From Bacillota bacterium (GTDB lineage Bacteria; Bacillota; Clostridia; Oscillospirales; JAKOTC01), in contig JAKOTC010000127.1 of NCBI GenBank assembly GCA_029776465.1, positions 1 to 6,135 on the forward strand: a stretch of 6,135 bases of DNA, in the 5' to 3' direction. A program made the position numbers and the translations under genes. How positions within the stretch are numbered: the stretch's first letter is position 1; every line of letters starts with the position of its first letter. The notes under the pieces are model-generated. The model was not told the DNA's origin, did no database searches, and saw only the letters and a program-made list of their open reading frames with translations. Shown one piece after another: positions 1 to 5,489 of the stretch.

Positions 1-1
1 C

Positions 2-139
2 ATCAACAGAGTAAAAATTCAGTCTTATGAAGAAGCTAAATCACTTATTGACGATTATATCTATTTCTATAACCACCAGCGCATTCAGACTAAAACCAAA
101 CTGACACCGCTGGAATTGCGATGCCAGTTTATTGCTTGA
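2..139 (+). CDS. IS3-family transposase (OrfB), C-terminal fragment cut by the window edge
   Basis: This is the last 45 codons of a DDE transposase, entering from the left edge and ending at TGA 137-139. The visible protein contains YIYFYNHQRIQ followed by KTKLTPLELR. This is the classic C-terminal signature of IS3/IS150-type OrfB integrases (rve core), in which a Tyr/Phe-rich 'YN..R.' block is followed by 'TP.e.R'. The catalytic DDE residues lie upstream, outside the window; the final catalytic Glu is expected a few dozen residues before this fragment. The enzyme cuts and joins the ends of its own insertion sequence. A terminal inverted repeat lies 36 bases past the stop, as expected for this family. 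Whether the rest of the transposase is intact cannot be seen. The family call is confident; the subgroup (IS150-like) is less certain. Confidence 0.9.
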   Translation: MNRVKIQSYEEAKSLIDDYIYFYNHQRIQTKTKLTPLELRCQFIA

Positions 140-174
140 CTCTTCCACCCTACATTAGGGGAGCTTTTTGTTAA

Positions 175-199
175 TGTCCACTAATCTTGGGGCGGTTCA
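175..199 (+). repeat. Terminal inverted repeat (right) of the IS3-family element
   Basis: The segment starts TGTCCACTAATC and ends GGGGCGGTTCA. This pattern (TGTC.ACT, then a G-run, then GGTTCA) is what IS3-family right ends look like. Its partner at the left end of the element is outside the window, so the exact length of the repeat is inferred. Confidence 0.7.
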
Positions 200-216
200 C
201 GACCGGAGGGCTTTTT
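200..216 (-). terminator. Half of a probable permease terminator, split by the IS
   Basis: On the plus strand this reads CGACCGGAGGGCTTTTT, a GC-rich arm followed by a T-run: the 3' half of an intrinsic terminator. Read leftward, it gives AAAAAGCCCTCCGGTCG starting about a dozen bases after the permease stop codon, exactly where the 5' half of its terminator would lie. The matching arm is absent because IS sequence starts at once at 199. The simplest reading is a bidirectional hairpin with the IS inserted at or near its loop. The missing half should lie beyond the left end of the IS, outside the window. Confidence 0.5.
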
Positions 217-229
217 AAACTGTTTGGTA

Positions 230-1669
230 TTAGAGGTTTTTGATTGCCAGGAAGATAAAGTTGATGATAAAGAGAATCGAAGCGCCGCCCAGAATGGGAT
301 GGATCTCCTTGACCTTGCCGGTGACCAGCTTAACGATGCAGTATGCGATAAAGCCGAAGGCAATACCGTAGGAGATGTTATAAGCCAGGGTCATAATCAC
401 AGCGGTCAGGAATGCGGGAGTGGCTTCCAGGAAGTTGCCCCAATCCACCTTGCCCAGGGAGTCGGCCATCATGATACCTACAACAATCAGAGCAGGAGCG
501 GTGGCTGCAGCAGGAACAACGGAGATGATGGGGGCAAGGATCAAGCAGGCGAGGAAGAGAACAGCGGTACAAATGCTGGTGAGACCGGTGCGTCCGCCGG
601 CTTCAATGCCCGCTGCGCTTTCAACGTATGTAGTGGTGTTGGAGGTTCCAAACAAGGCGCCGATGGAGGTAGCGATGGAGTCCGCAAAAAGAGCCTTGTC
701 CATCTTGGAAGCGAAGCCTTTTCCATCCTGCAAAGCCTTTTCGTCGTTGTCATCAAAGATACCCGATTTGCGGCCGGTGCCGATAAAGGTGCCGATGGTG
801 TCAAAGGTATCGGAAAGGCTGAAGGCGATGATGGTGATAATCACGAGGAAAGCTCTGTCTGCATTTTGGAACAGACTTCCGAATCCCGGGTTTCCGAAGA
901 TGGCGACGGTGGTTTCCTTTACGGAAGCGATGGAGGAAGCGATGCTGCCAAGGTCAAAGCTGATATTGCTGACATTGGTAACACCCATGGGAATACCGAT
1001 TAAAGTGGTGGCGATGATGCCGAGAAGAATGGCGCCTCTGACTTTCAAAACCAGCAGAACAACGGTAATGATCAGGCCGATGATGGTGAGGATGGCGGCC
1101 ATATCTGTAAAGTTTACCAGGGCAGGAACCGCGGAAGCGTCAGCCACAACAGTGGCATCCTCCGGTGTGGAACCGAGGAACAAATAGGTGCCCGGGTCGA
1201 GGGTGAATTTCAGCAAGCTACCGTTTTTGATGCCGATATAAGCAATAAACATACCGATGCCGCCGCCGATGGCATACTGAAGGCTTTTGGGAATAGCGCG
1301 GATAATTGCCTTTCTGACTTTGGTCACGGTGATAAGAATGTTGATGATACCGCAGATAAAGACCAGGGCCAATGCTTCCTGCCACTCGAATCCGAGCGCG
1401 AAGCAAACGGTATAGGTAAAGAATGCGTTAAGACCCATACCGGGCGCCAGTGCGTAGGGCACGTTGGCAAACAGACCCATAAAAAGGGTGCCCACAACGG
1501 TGGCGATAATGGTGGCGACAAAGACCGCGTCTTTCGGCATGCCGGTGGCAGAGAGAATGTTGGGGTTTACGAAAATGATGTACACCATCGCAAAGAATGT
1601 GGTGGCGCCCGCAACTAACTCTCTTCCAACTGTCGTTCCGTTCTTTTGAAGTTGAAAGAACTTGTCCAT
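230..1669 (-). CDS. NCS2-family purine permease (AzgA/PbuG-like; guanine/hypoxanthine uptake)
   Basis: A 479-residue polytopic membrane protein of about the usual family length. It belongs to the AzgA branch of nucleobase:cation symporters, known to import hypoxanthine, guanine and sometimes adenine by proton symport. Diagnostic segments, in order: TTFFAMVYIIFVNPNIL (residues 23-39), APGMGLNAFF (75-84), GGGIGMFIAYIGIKNG (135-150), SDTFDTIGTFIGTG (286-299) and TTTYVESAAGIEAGGRTG (346-363). The first two are the conserved TM1 and TM3 regions of the branch, and the SDTFDT and TTT.ESAAG blocks belong to the substrate- and cation-binding core. The end (residues 452-479) is a final hydrophobic helix. 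The ATG at 1669 is supported by GGGAGG six bases upstream (1676-1681) and a promoter just before it. The gene stands alone, with an IS directly downstream. PbuG-like versus PbuO-like specificity cannot be decided by reading, so no gene symbol is given. Confidence 0.93.
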   Translation of the reverse strand: MDKFFQLQKNGTTVGRELVAGATTFFAMVYIIFVNPNILSATGMPKDAVFVATIIATVVGTLFMGLFANVPYALAPGMGLNAFFTYTVCFALGFEWQEALALVFICGIINILITVTKVRKAIIRAIPKSLQYAIGGGIGMFIAYIGIKNGSLLKFTLDPGTYLFLGSTPEDATVVADASAVPALVNFTDMAAILTIIGLIITVVLLVLKVRGAILLGIIATTLIGIPMGVTNVSNISFDLGSIASSIASVKETTVAIFGNPGFGSLFQNADRAFLVIITIIAFSLSDTFDTIGTFIGTGRKSGIFDDNDEKALQDGKGFASKMDKALFADSIATSIGALFGTSNTTTYVESAAGIEAGGRTGLTSICTAVLFLACLILAPIISVVPAAATAPALIVVGIMMADSLGKVDWGNFLEATPAFLTAVIMTLAYNISYGIAFGFIAYCIVKLVTGKVKEIHPILGGASILFIINFIFLAIKNL

Positions 1670-1698
1670 GATAAACCTCCCTGAATTTTTATAGTCTC

Positions 1699-1727
1699 AT
1701 TGTAGTAAATTGTTAAAGAAAATTCAA
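1699..1727 (-). promoter_or_regulatory. Sigma-A-type promoter of the purine permease
   Basis: Reading leftward, the -35 box is TTGAAT (1722-1727) and the -10 box TACAAT (1699-1704), separated by exactly 17 bases. Transcription would start near 1692, giving a leader of only about 22 bases that contains the ribosome site GGGAGG (1676-1681). A leader this short leaves no room for a purine riboswitch, so any purine control would have to act at DNA level. Confidence 0.7.
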
Positions 1728-1770
1728 GGGGTTTTTCTCGGTTTTCTCTCACAAAACGATAATATTTTTA

Positions 1771-1783
1771 TGCCCATTGGGCA
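1771..1783. promoter_or_regulatory. Perfect palindrome upstream of the permease promoter (possible operator)
   Basis: TGCCCA-T-TGGGCA is a perfect 6-bp inverted repeat around one central base, standing out as a GC-rich island in strongly AT-rich DNA. It lies about 45 bases upstream of the permease -35 box. A second, weaker promoter-like pair reading leftward, TTGAAA-17-TATTTT, lies just upstream and its -10 box ends next to the palindrome. It could be a regulator-binding site. It has no T-run that would make it a convincing terminator. Confidence 0.3.
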
Positions 1784-1965
1784 AAATAACACTAAATATC
1801 TTAATTTTCAAGGCTTTAAGATACAAAATGCTGTGTTTCTAATAAAAGGAATATTGTATACTTATCGTGTATAATTTGTATAATTATTCTCATAAAGAAA
1901 TGAGTTCTGCATAATGCTGGAATCCTATTACCCTTTTTTGATGAATCCCCTTGGCCCATCTTCGA
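1784..1965. other. AT-rich intergenic stretch, no gene seen
   Basis: The gap between the permease start (1669) and the lipoprotein stop (2006) is 336 bases. Besides the permease promoter, the palindrome and the terminator, it holds only AT-rich sequence. Two TATAAT boxes on the plus strand (1870-1875 and 1879-1884) lack a well-spaced -35; the best is TTGTAT at 1854-1859, 19 bases from the second. A weak hairpin CTCAT/ATGAG (1889-1904) follows. No convincing reading frame or known structured RNA was recognised. Confidence 0.4.
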
Positions 1966-1967
1966 AC

Positions 1968-2001
1968 AAAAAGAACGCCAGTTTTCCGGCGTTCTTTTTT
2001 C
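1968..2001. terminator. Bidirectional intrinsic terminator downstream of the lipoprotein gene
   Basis: Stem arms AAAAAGAACGCC (1968-1979) and GGCGTTCTTTTT (1988-1999) are perfect complements around an 8-base loop. The A-run on one side and T-run on the other make it work in both directions. It begins directly after the lipoprotein stop codon (TAA, complement of 2006-2008), so its main role is to end that leftward transcript. It would equally stop any rightward transcript from the AT-rich gap. Confidence 0.85.
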
Positions 2002-2005
2002 AGGG

Positions 2006-2728
2006 TTATTTTGAACTTACAAGTTCTTTCAATCGATCTCTCAGGGTTGTTCGAATCAGAGGCACTTTTTGGATATAAGGATTATAGTCCATCTCATAAT
2101 CCCTGGTCTCCATATATTGCTCCTGGGCTAATTGATTCTCCACCAGAAAACCCACAAAGCTGCCGGTATAAAGCTCCAGCCAGTCATAGATGATATATCC
2201 GTTCACTTCGGCCAGGGAGTAGCTGTAAAGGTTCGCACTGTTTATGGTGAAGGGCCTTTCCTCTGTCTCACCATTCAGGTCTATATAACAAATCTCAATA
2301 ACCCCGCCTTTCTGAATATCCTCCTTGCGATAAGCCTGAAGCAGCGTAATGGGGTTTTTTACTGTTACTATATCATGAAAGGGTTCATGAGGGCCCTCCC
2401 CCAGATGGTCAATCACTTCAGCCTCAGCGGAATAATCATAATACACCGAAGTGGCACTTCCATTAAATCTCAGGGCCTTCATCGAAAAATAGGGGAAATC
2501 CGTTTTATACGAGTCATACAATTCGCTGCTGTTGGAATACTCCTCTACTTCCGTCCGAGCGGCATCCTCCCCCAGTATATCGGCCAGGTTATTCAGAGAG
2601 ACTCCGATTTCAGAAAGAGAATAACCCTCCAAGGCATTATCCTCTTGCTCCGGCTTTGAAAGCCCGGTCTGGCAGGCCGATAAAAGCAATACCACCGTCA
2701 ATAATGCTGCTATTCTCCTGGCGCGCAC
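2006..2728 (-). CDS. Secreted lipoprotein of unknown function
   Basis: A 240-residue protein starting at GTG 2728 (complement of CAC 2726-2728). This start is preferred because AGGGGTGA lies seven bases upstream (AGGGG at 2736-2740) and because it gives a textbook lipoprotein signal: a short basic N-terminus (RARR), a hydrophobic stretch, then the lipobox LSAC with Cys19 as the lipid-bearing residue. An upstream ATG at 2749 would add only 7 residues; the longest open frame, to 2872, would read through a hairpin and is not believed. The mature part (about 220 residues) is acidic and rich in Tyr, with patches such as YDSYKTDFPYF and VYYDYSAEAEVIDHLGEG, a mix that suggests a folded globular domain. 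It would be anchored to the outer face of the cytoplasmic membrane. I do not recognise a named family. Terminators on both sides imply its own transcript, although no convincing promoter was found between 2729 and 2790. Confidence 0.8.
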   Translation of the reverse strand: MRARRIAALLTVVLLLSACQTGLSKPEQEDNALEGYSLSEIGVSLNNLADILGEDAARTEVEEYSNSSELYDSYKTDFPYFSMKALRFNGSATSVYYDYSAEAEVIDHLGEGPHEPFHDIVTVKNPITLLQAYRKEDIQKGGVIEICYIDLNGETEERPFTINSANLYSYSLAEVNGYIIYDWLELYTGSFVGFLVENQLAQEQYMETRDYEMDYNPYIQKVPLIRTTLRDRLKELVSSK

Positions 2729-2788
2729 AATATCACCCCTAAAAATCATGGTTTTGTATGCTATCCGCCTTAAAATATTCCCATGCAA

Positions 2789-2817
2789 CGAAAGAACACC
2801 CAATGGGTGTTCTTTCG
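2789..2817. terminator. Strong perfect hairpin, probable terminator between carboxypeptidase and lipoprotein genes
   Basis: Two 13-base arms, CGAAAGAACACCC (2789-2801) and GGGTGTTCTTTCG (2805-2817), are perfectly complementary around a 3-base loop AAT. The GC core followed by TTCTTT is terminator-like in both directions, although the T-tract is short and interrupted. It lies about 115 bases past the carboxypeptidase stop and 60 bases before the lipoprotein start. It shares the AAAGAAC.CC arm pattern with the hairpin at 1968-1999. Confidence 0.6.
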
Positions 2818-2820
2818 GGC

Positions 2821-2847
2821 AAAAACACCGGCAAATATTGCTTGCCG
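2821..2847 (-). terminator. Probable intrinsic terminator of the carboxypeptidase gene
   Basis: Read leftward, CGGCAA (complement of 2842-2847) pairs with TTGCCG (complement of 2829-2834) across a 7-base loop and is followed by GTGTTTTT. That is a hairpin plus U-tract in the direction of the carboxypeptidase transcript, about 90 bases beyond its stop codon. With the hairpin at 2789-2817 it would form a tandem terminator. The stem is only 6 bp, so this is moderate evidence. Confidence 0.5.
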
Positions 2848-2933
2848 ATTTTATTGTAGACCTTTTCCTCATAATAGGGAATCGTAATTATTTAACATAT
2901 TTTATCAAGGATTTTTATTCGGCGCTTCATCCA

Positions 2934-4334
2934 TTAATACCGTCTTCTTCTGCCTCGATAAACCTTTTTCCGGCGGGAGCGGGTTTTGCCGCCGCCCAGC
3001 CCCCTCTTTATCCGCTTCCGGCGGCGAATGGCTTGGGAAATCATCCAGAACATCAGGGGCACCAAAATCACAATCACAAGGATCACAATGATATGCTCCC
3101 CGATAAAGTCTGCTGCCTTACTGAAGAAAAACAGGATAATGTTCCGGTCGATATCCTCGTTTGCCACCAGGGTTAATTTCCCCAGTTCCTGTCCGGCAAT
3201 CTTCACAACGGCGGAACCCACCACCTGTCCCTTTTGCACCGGGGCCTCAAGCTCGGAGGGCAGGGTGTATTCAACCACAATACTGCTGGCGTCGGCGGTC
3301 TTGGGAATCAGCGAGATAAAGGTTTTATCCGGCGTAACTCCCACCGCGTCCACCGCGGTCGCGTATTTCACCGGAACGGTTTTTAACACCGCTTCCTGTT
3401 TAATCAGTTCCTGTAGCGTCAGATTGGAAAAGGCCCATTGATAAAGCTGCTTGGTCACGGCAAAGCTGGTGGTGCCGGTGGCAGGATTCCCCTCCGCGTC
3501 GGGCAGGTCGGCTTTCATAACCACCATGGTGTATGTATATCCGTCCTTCACGGCCCGTGATACAAAACAGGGGCCCGCGGGAGTGGTGCGGCCGGTTTTA
3601 ATGCCCCGGATGGGCTCATAATAAAGGCTTCCGCCCAGGTTTCTGGACAGCATGACATTGGTGCTCACCAGCAAACGCTCGGGCTTTTTGTTGGTGGCCG
3701 GAACTTTATATTGCTGAGTTCCCACGATTTCCGAAAAAATCGGGTTTTTCATGGCATAGGCGGTGATCCGGTACATATCATGGGCCGTGGTGTAGTGGTT
3801 CTCATCATGCAGCCCGTGGGGATTGACAAAGTGGGTGTTAACACAGCCCAGTTCGGCGGCCTTGGCATTCATTTTTTCAACAAAAGCCTCAACCGAACCG
3901 CTCACCGTTCGGGCCGCCAGCAGGGCCGCGTCGTTGCCCGACGCCAGCAGCATGCCGTATAGAAGCTGGCGCATGGTCATTTCTTCGCCTGCCACAAGCC
4001 CGATGTTCGAGCTGCCGGTTCCGGCCAGAATGTTCATCAGATCTATGGTCATGGTTGCTTTGGTGTTGTCCAAATCCTGCACATTCTCCAGAATAATGAT
4101 GGCAGACATCACCTTCGTCATGGATGCCGGATACATTTTGGCCTCTGCATTTTTTGCGTAAACCACCAGCCCGGTGTCCTCATTGACCATATAAACGGCC
4201 TGGGCCCTCGGCTCCTCAGGCGGAGTGTACAGCCCCTCGGCGGACAAGGAGATGCCGGCCATGGTGCATAGGACAACGGCAAGCATAAAACAGAGCAGGC
4301 GCTGTACCGGTCTTGAATTTTTCTTTTCTTTCAT
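2934..4334 (-). CDS. D-alanyl-D-alanine carboxypeptidase (penicillin-binding protein, peptidase S11, DacF/PBP5 type)
   Basis: A 466-residue exported serine peptidase that removes the terminal D-Ala from peptidoglycan pentapeptides and so limits cross-linking. All three active-site motifs are present: SMTK (residues 71-74, nucleophile Ser71 and Lys74), SGN (132-134) and KTG (246-248, within GIKTGRTTPAG). Residues 1-32 are a signal peptide: KEKK start, hydrophobic core LLCFMLAVVLCTMAG, likely cleavage near LSA. A C-terminal beta-rich PBP5_C-like region spans roughly 305-400. A transmembrane helix follows (about 414-434), then a 30-residue tail (437-466) dominated by Arg/Lys and ending GRRRRY. 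Most S11 enzymes use an amphipathic helix as anchor; here a true transmembrane helix with a basic cytoplasmic tail is predicted. The ATG at 4334 has GGGGG (4344-4348) as ribosome site. It is divergent from the phosphoesterase gene and probably transcribed alone. DacF is the closest style, but the paralogue cannot be assigned by reading. Confidence 0.93.
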   Translation of the reverse strand: MKEKKNSRPVQRLLCFMLAVVLCTMAGISLSAEGLYTPPEEPRAQAVYMVNEDTGLVVYAKNAEAKMYPASMTKVMSAIIILENVQDLDNTKATMTIDLMNILAGTGSSNIGLVAGEEMTMRQLLYGMLLASGNDAALLAARTVSGSVEAFVEKMNAKAAELGCVNTHFVNPHGLHDENHYTTAHDMYRITAYAMKNPIFSEIVGTQQYKVPATNKKPERLLVSTNVMLSRNLGGSLYYEPIRGIKTGRTTPAGPCFVSRAVKDGYTYTMVVMKADLPDAEGNPATGTTSFAVTKQLYQWAFSNLTLQELIKQEAVLKTVPVKYATAVDAVGVTPDKTFISLIPKTADASSIVVEYTLPSELEAPVQKGQVVGSAVVKIAGQELGKLTLVANEDIDRNIILFFFSKAADFIGEHIIVILVIVILVPLMFWMISQAIRRRKRIKRGLGGGKTRSRRKKVYRGRRRRY

Positions 4335-4367
4335 TTCTTATTTCCCCCATCACAATCTATTTTCTGT

Positions 4368-4395
4368 CCCTTATTTCCTTATTCCCTTATTTCCT
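4368..4395 (-). repeat. Purine-rich direct repeat in the carboxypeptidase leader
   Basis: CCCTTATTTCCT occurs twice (4368-4379 and 4384-4395), 16 bases apart. On the transcribed strand this gives repeated GGAAATAAGGG units, with a related GGGAAATAAGAA at the ribosome site itself (complement of 4335-4346). The mRNA leader would thus carry several near-identical purine-rich, ribosome-site-like stretches. No function is known to me; it may just be simple-sequence drift. Confidence 0.5.
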
Positions 4396-4470
4396 CAAGA
4401 GCAAAATCCATTATCATCCAATTATTTGATATAAACCCGTGGTTTCATCTTGTGTTGCCTTCAAAAATCA

Positions 4471-4498
4471 TATATAATAAAAATATCATAACAGCCAA
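4471..4498 (-). promoter_or_regulatory. Probable promoter of the carboxypeptidase gene
   Basis: Reading leftward, TTGGCT (complement of 4493-4498) and TATATA (complement of 4471-4476) are 16 bases apart; one-base shifts give similar -10 boxes. The predicted leader is about 130 bases, long for a simple gene, and includes a small palindrome AAACC-CGT-GGTTT (4433-4445) and the purine-rich repeats. The -35 match is moderate, so other AT-rich start sites remain possible. Confidence 0.4.
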
Positions 4499-4508
4499 TA
4501 GAATCTTT

Positions 4509-4518
4509 TGACCGGTCA
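4509..4518. promoter_or_regulatory. Perfect 10-bp palindrome beside the carboxypeptidase promoter
   Basis: TGACCGGTCA is self-complementary and lies about 10 bases upstream of the proposed -35 box in the divergent region. It is followed at once by a hairpin GCCAAC-TGTTTT-GTTGGC (4520-4537). Either could be a binding site controlling the carboxypeptidase or the divergent phosphoesterase gene. A 10-bp palindrome alone is weak evidence. Confidence 0.25.
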
Positions 4519-4622
4519 CGCCAACTGTTTTGTTGGCCTTTCTTATCTTAGCATATTTTCCGTCGGTTTTAAAGGCTTTTTAACTTTAAATACTGATTTC
4601 AATCGCAGAGCAAAAATGGCCC

Positions 4623-4660
4623 AAGCCGGGGGAAACCGCCCTGCGGCTTAGAAGCTTTTT
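4623..4660 (+). promoter_or_regulatory. Leader hairpin with T-run upstream of the phosphoesterase gene
   Basis: Arms AAGCCG (4623-4628) and CGGCTT (4644-4649) enclose 15 bases that include GGGG, AAA and GCCC, allowing further internal pairing. The hairpin is followed by AGAAG and then CTTTTTATTTG. It could end a rightward transcript before the phosphoesterase gene or act as an attenuator. No clear upstream rightward promoter was found, so its use is uncertain. It matches no riboswitch consensus that I recognise. Confidence 0.3.
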
Positions 4661-4667
4661 ATTTGTT

Positions 4668-4705
4668 TTGACATTTTTTCAGTAAATACGGATTCCGAAG
4701 GGGAG
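4668..4705 (+). promoter_or_regulatory. -35-like TTGACA and ribosome site of the phosphoesterase gene
   Basis: A perfect TTGACA (4668-4673) lies 37 bases before the start codon, but the -10 position at 17 bases (4691-4696, GATTCC) is poor, so promoter use is doubtful. A small palindrome CGGA-T-TCCG (4689-4697) sits there instead and could mark regulator-dependent initiation. The ribosome site AAGGGGAG (4698-4705) is strong and fixes the ATG at 4711, five bases on. Confidence 0.4.
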
Positions 4706-4710
4706 ACAGT

Positions 4711-5439
4711 ATGATTTACGTTACAGGTGATATGCACGGTAATTTGGAAAAACTGAAGGCAGCCTGTGCAAAGCTCAAGAAAAACGATACCCTGATTATC
4801 TGCGGCGACTTTGGGTTCATCTGGGATGGGGGAGCCGCCGAGAAGCGGCTGCTGAAGCGGCTTGGAAAGGGCAAATACAACCTCTGCTTCTTAGATGGCA
4901 GCAATGAAAACTTTTATCTGCTGGCGGGTTATCCCGAGGCCGAATTCATGGGGGGCAGGGCCCGCAATGTCAGCGGACGGCTCTGGCATCTGATGCGGGG
5001 CGAGGTCTACACCATCGAGGAGAAAAAAATCTTTATCTTCGGCGGGGGCGAAAGCGCCGACGTCGACAGCAAGCGCGCTCAAAACCGATGGTATCCCGAA
5101 GAGATGCCCTCTATGGAAGAAATGCAGCGCGGAGCGGACAATCTGGAGAAAGCCGGGCTGGCGGTCGACTATATCCTCACTCACATCCCGCCCGGTTCGG
5201 TTTTGGCCATGATGGAAAAAGGCAACCCCGAATATGACAATCTCCAGATTTATCTCAATGAAGTGGCCAAGCGGGTCAAATTCGAACGCTGGATATTCGG
5301 CCGCATGCATAAAGACCGGGTTCTCACGCCTCATTACACGGCGGTCTTCGACCAGGTCATCCCCCTGAATCCGCCGGACAAAAAGAAGAGAAAAACAGCC
5401 GCAAAAGCGGATAAGGTTCAGGAAGCGGCCGTTCAATAA
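4711..5439 (+). CDS. Calcineurin-like metallophosphoesterase with substituted metal-site motifs
   Basis: A 242-residue soluble protein. Metallophosphoesterases hydrolyse phosphoester bonds with a two-metal centre; the substrate here is unknown. Motif I is GDMHG (Asp7, His9) and motif II is CGDFG (Asp33). Motif III, normally GNHE/GNHD, reads GSNE (63-66, in LDGSNENF), replacing the metal-binding Asn and the catalytic His. Motif IV is LTHIPP (His158). Motif V, normally GHxH, reads GRMH (197-200), so only the second His remains. A GGGESADVDS segment (111-120), the WYPEEMPS block (127-134) and the surrounding sequence fit a small Firmicutes MPE subfamily in which motifs III and V are often divergent, as far as I remember. 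A Lys/Ala-rich tail (223-242) follows the core and may be disordered. The ATG at 4711 is fixed by a strong ribosome site. The next gene starts 45 bases downstream with no terminator between, suggesting cotranscription. Activity is uncertain. Confidence 0.85.
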   Translation: MIYVTGDMHGNLEKLKAACAKLKKNDTLIICGDFGFIWDGGAAEKRLLKRLGKGKYNLCFLDGSNENFYLLAGYPEAEFMGGRARNVSGRLWHLMRGEVYTIEEKKIFIFGGGESADVDSKRAQNRWYPEEMPSMEEMQRGADNLEKAGLAVDYILTHIPPGSVLAMMEKGNPEYDNLQIYLNEVAKRVKFERWIFGRMHKDRVLTPHYTAVFDQVIPLNPPDKKKRKTAAKADKVQEAAVQ

Positions 5440-5479
5440 AAGCATTTTTCCTGCTCCCAATCCCCCCACAGGATAAAAC

Positions 5480-5489
5480 AGGAGGTGAG
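5480..5489 (+). promoter_or_regulatory. Ribosome binding site that points to an ATC start for the YhfC-like gene
   Basis: AGGAGGTGAG (5480-5489) is a near-perfect match to the 16S rRNA anti-SD. Its AGGAGG core ends at 5485, and eight bases later, at 5494, is ATC, where an ATG would be expected. The only standard start codon nearby, GTG 5485-5487, lies inside the SD itself. A weaker CAGGA (5469-5473) could serve that GTG. Confidence 0.6.

Larger units (their letters stand above)
1..199 (+). mobile_element. Right end of an IS3-family insertion sequence
   Basis: The element runs from beyond the left edge to about base 199. It comprises the transposase C-terminus, a short 3' non-coding stretch (140-174), and a terminal repeat ending in the CA dinucleotide typical of IS3 elements (5'-TG...CA-3'). 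Read from outside, the end begins TGAACCGCCCC, which resembles known IS3-family tips. A weak 5-bp stem, CCCTA/TAGGG (148-152/156-160), followed by GAGCTTTTT lies between the stop and the repeat and could be a transposase terminator. The left end and the 3-4 bp target duplication are needed to confirm the boundary; the bases just after 199 are CGA(C). Confidence 0.8.

Noticed and set aside
224..1003. Long plus-strand open frame opposite the permease
   Set aside because: It lies antisense to a clearly recognised NCS2 permease. Its protein is low-complexity (Gly/Asp/Ser-rich) without domains and has no good ribosome site. The open frame reflects the permease's codon use.
420..1187. Second plus-strand open frame opposite the permease
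   Set aside because: Also antisense to the permease. It has no recognisable domain and overlaps the first shadow frame.
1670..1800. Purine riboswitch in front of the permease
   Set aside because: The predicted leader is only about 22 bases, and the conserved purine-riboswitch core and its paired loops were not found further upstream on the leftward strand.
2729..2872. N-terminal extension of the lipoprotein frame to 2872
   Set aside because: It would read through the 2789-2817 hairpin and bury the lipoprotein signal 60 residues inside the protein. The GTG at 2728 has a proper ribosome site and gives a normal signal peptide.
4600..4710. Known riboswitch (c-di-GMP, fluoride or similar) before the phosphoesterase
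   Set aside because: The GC-rich hairpin has some G/C runs and an AAA, but the arrangement does not match any consensus I can recall, so only a generic leader hairpin is reported.
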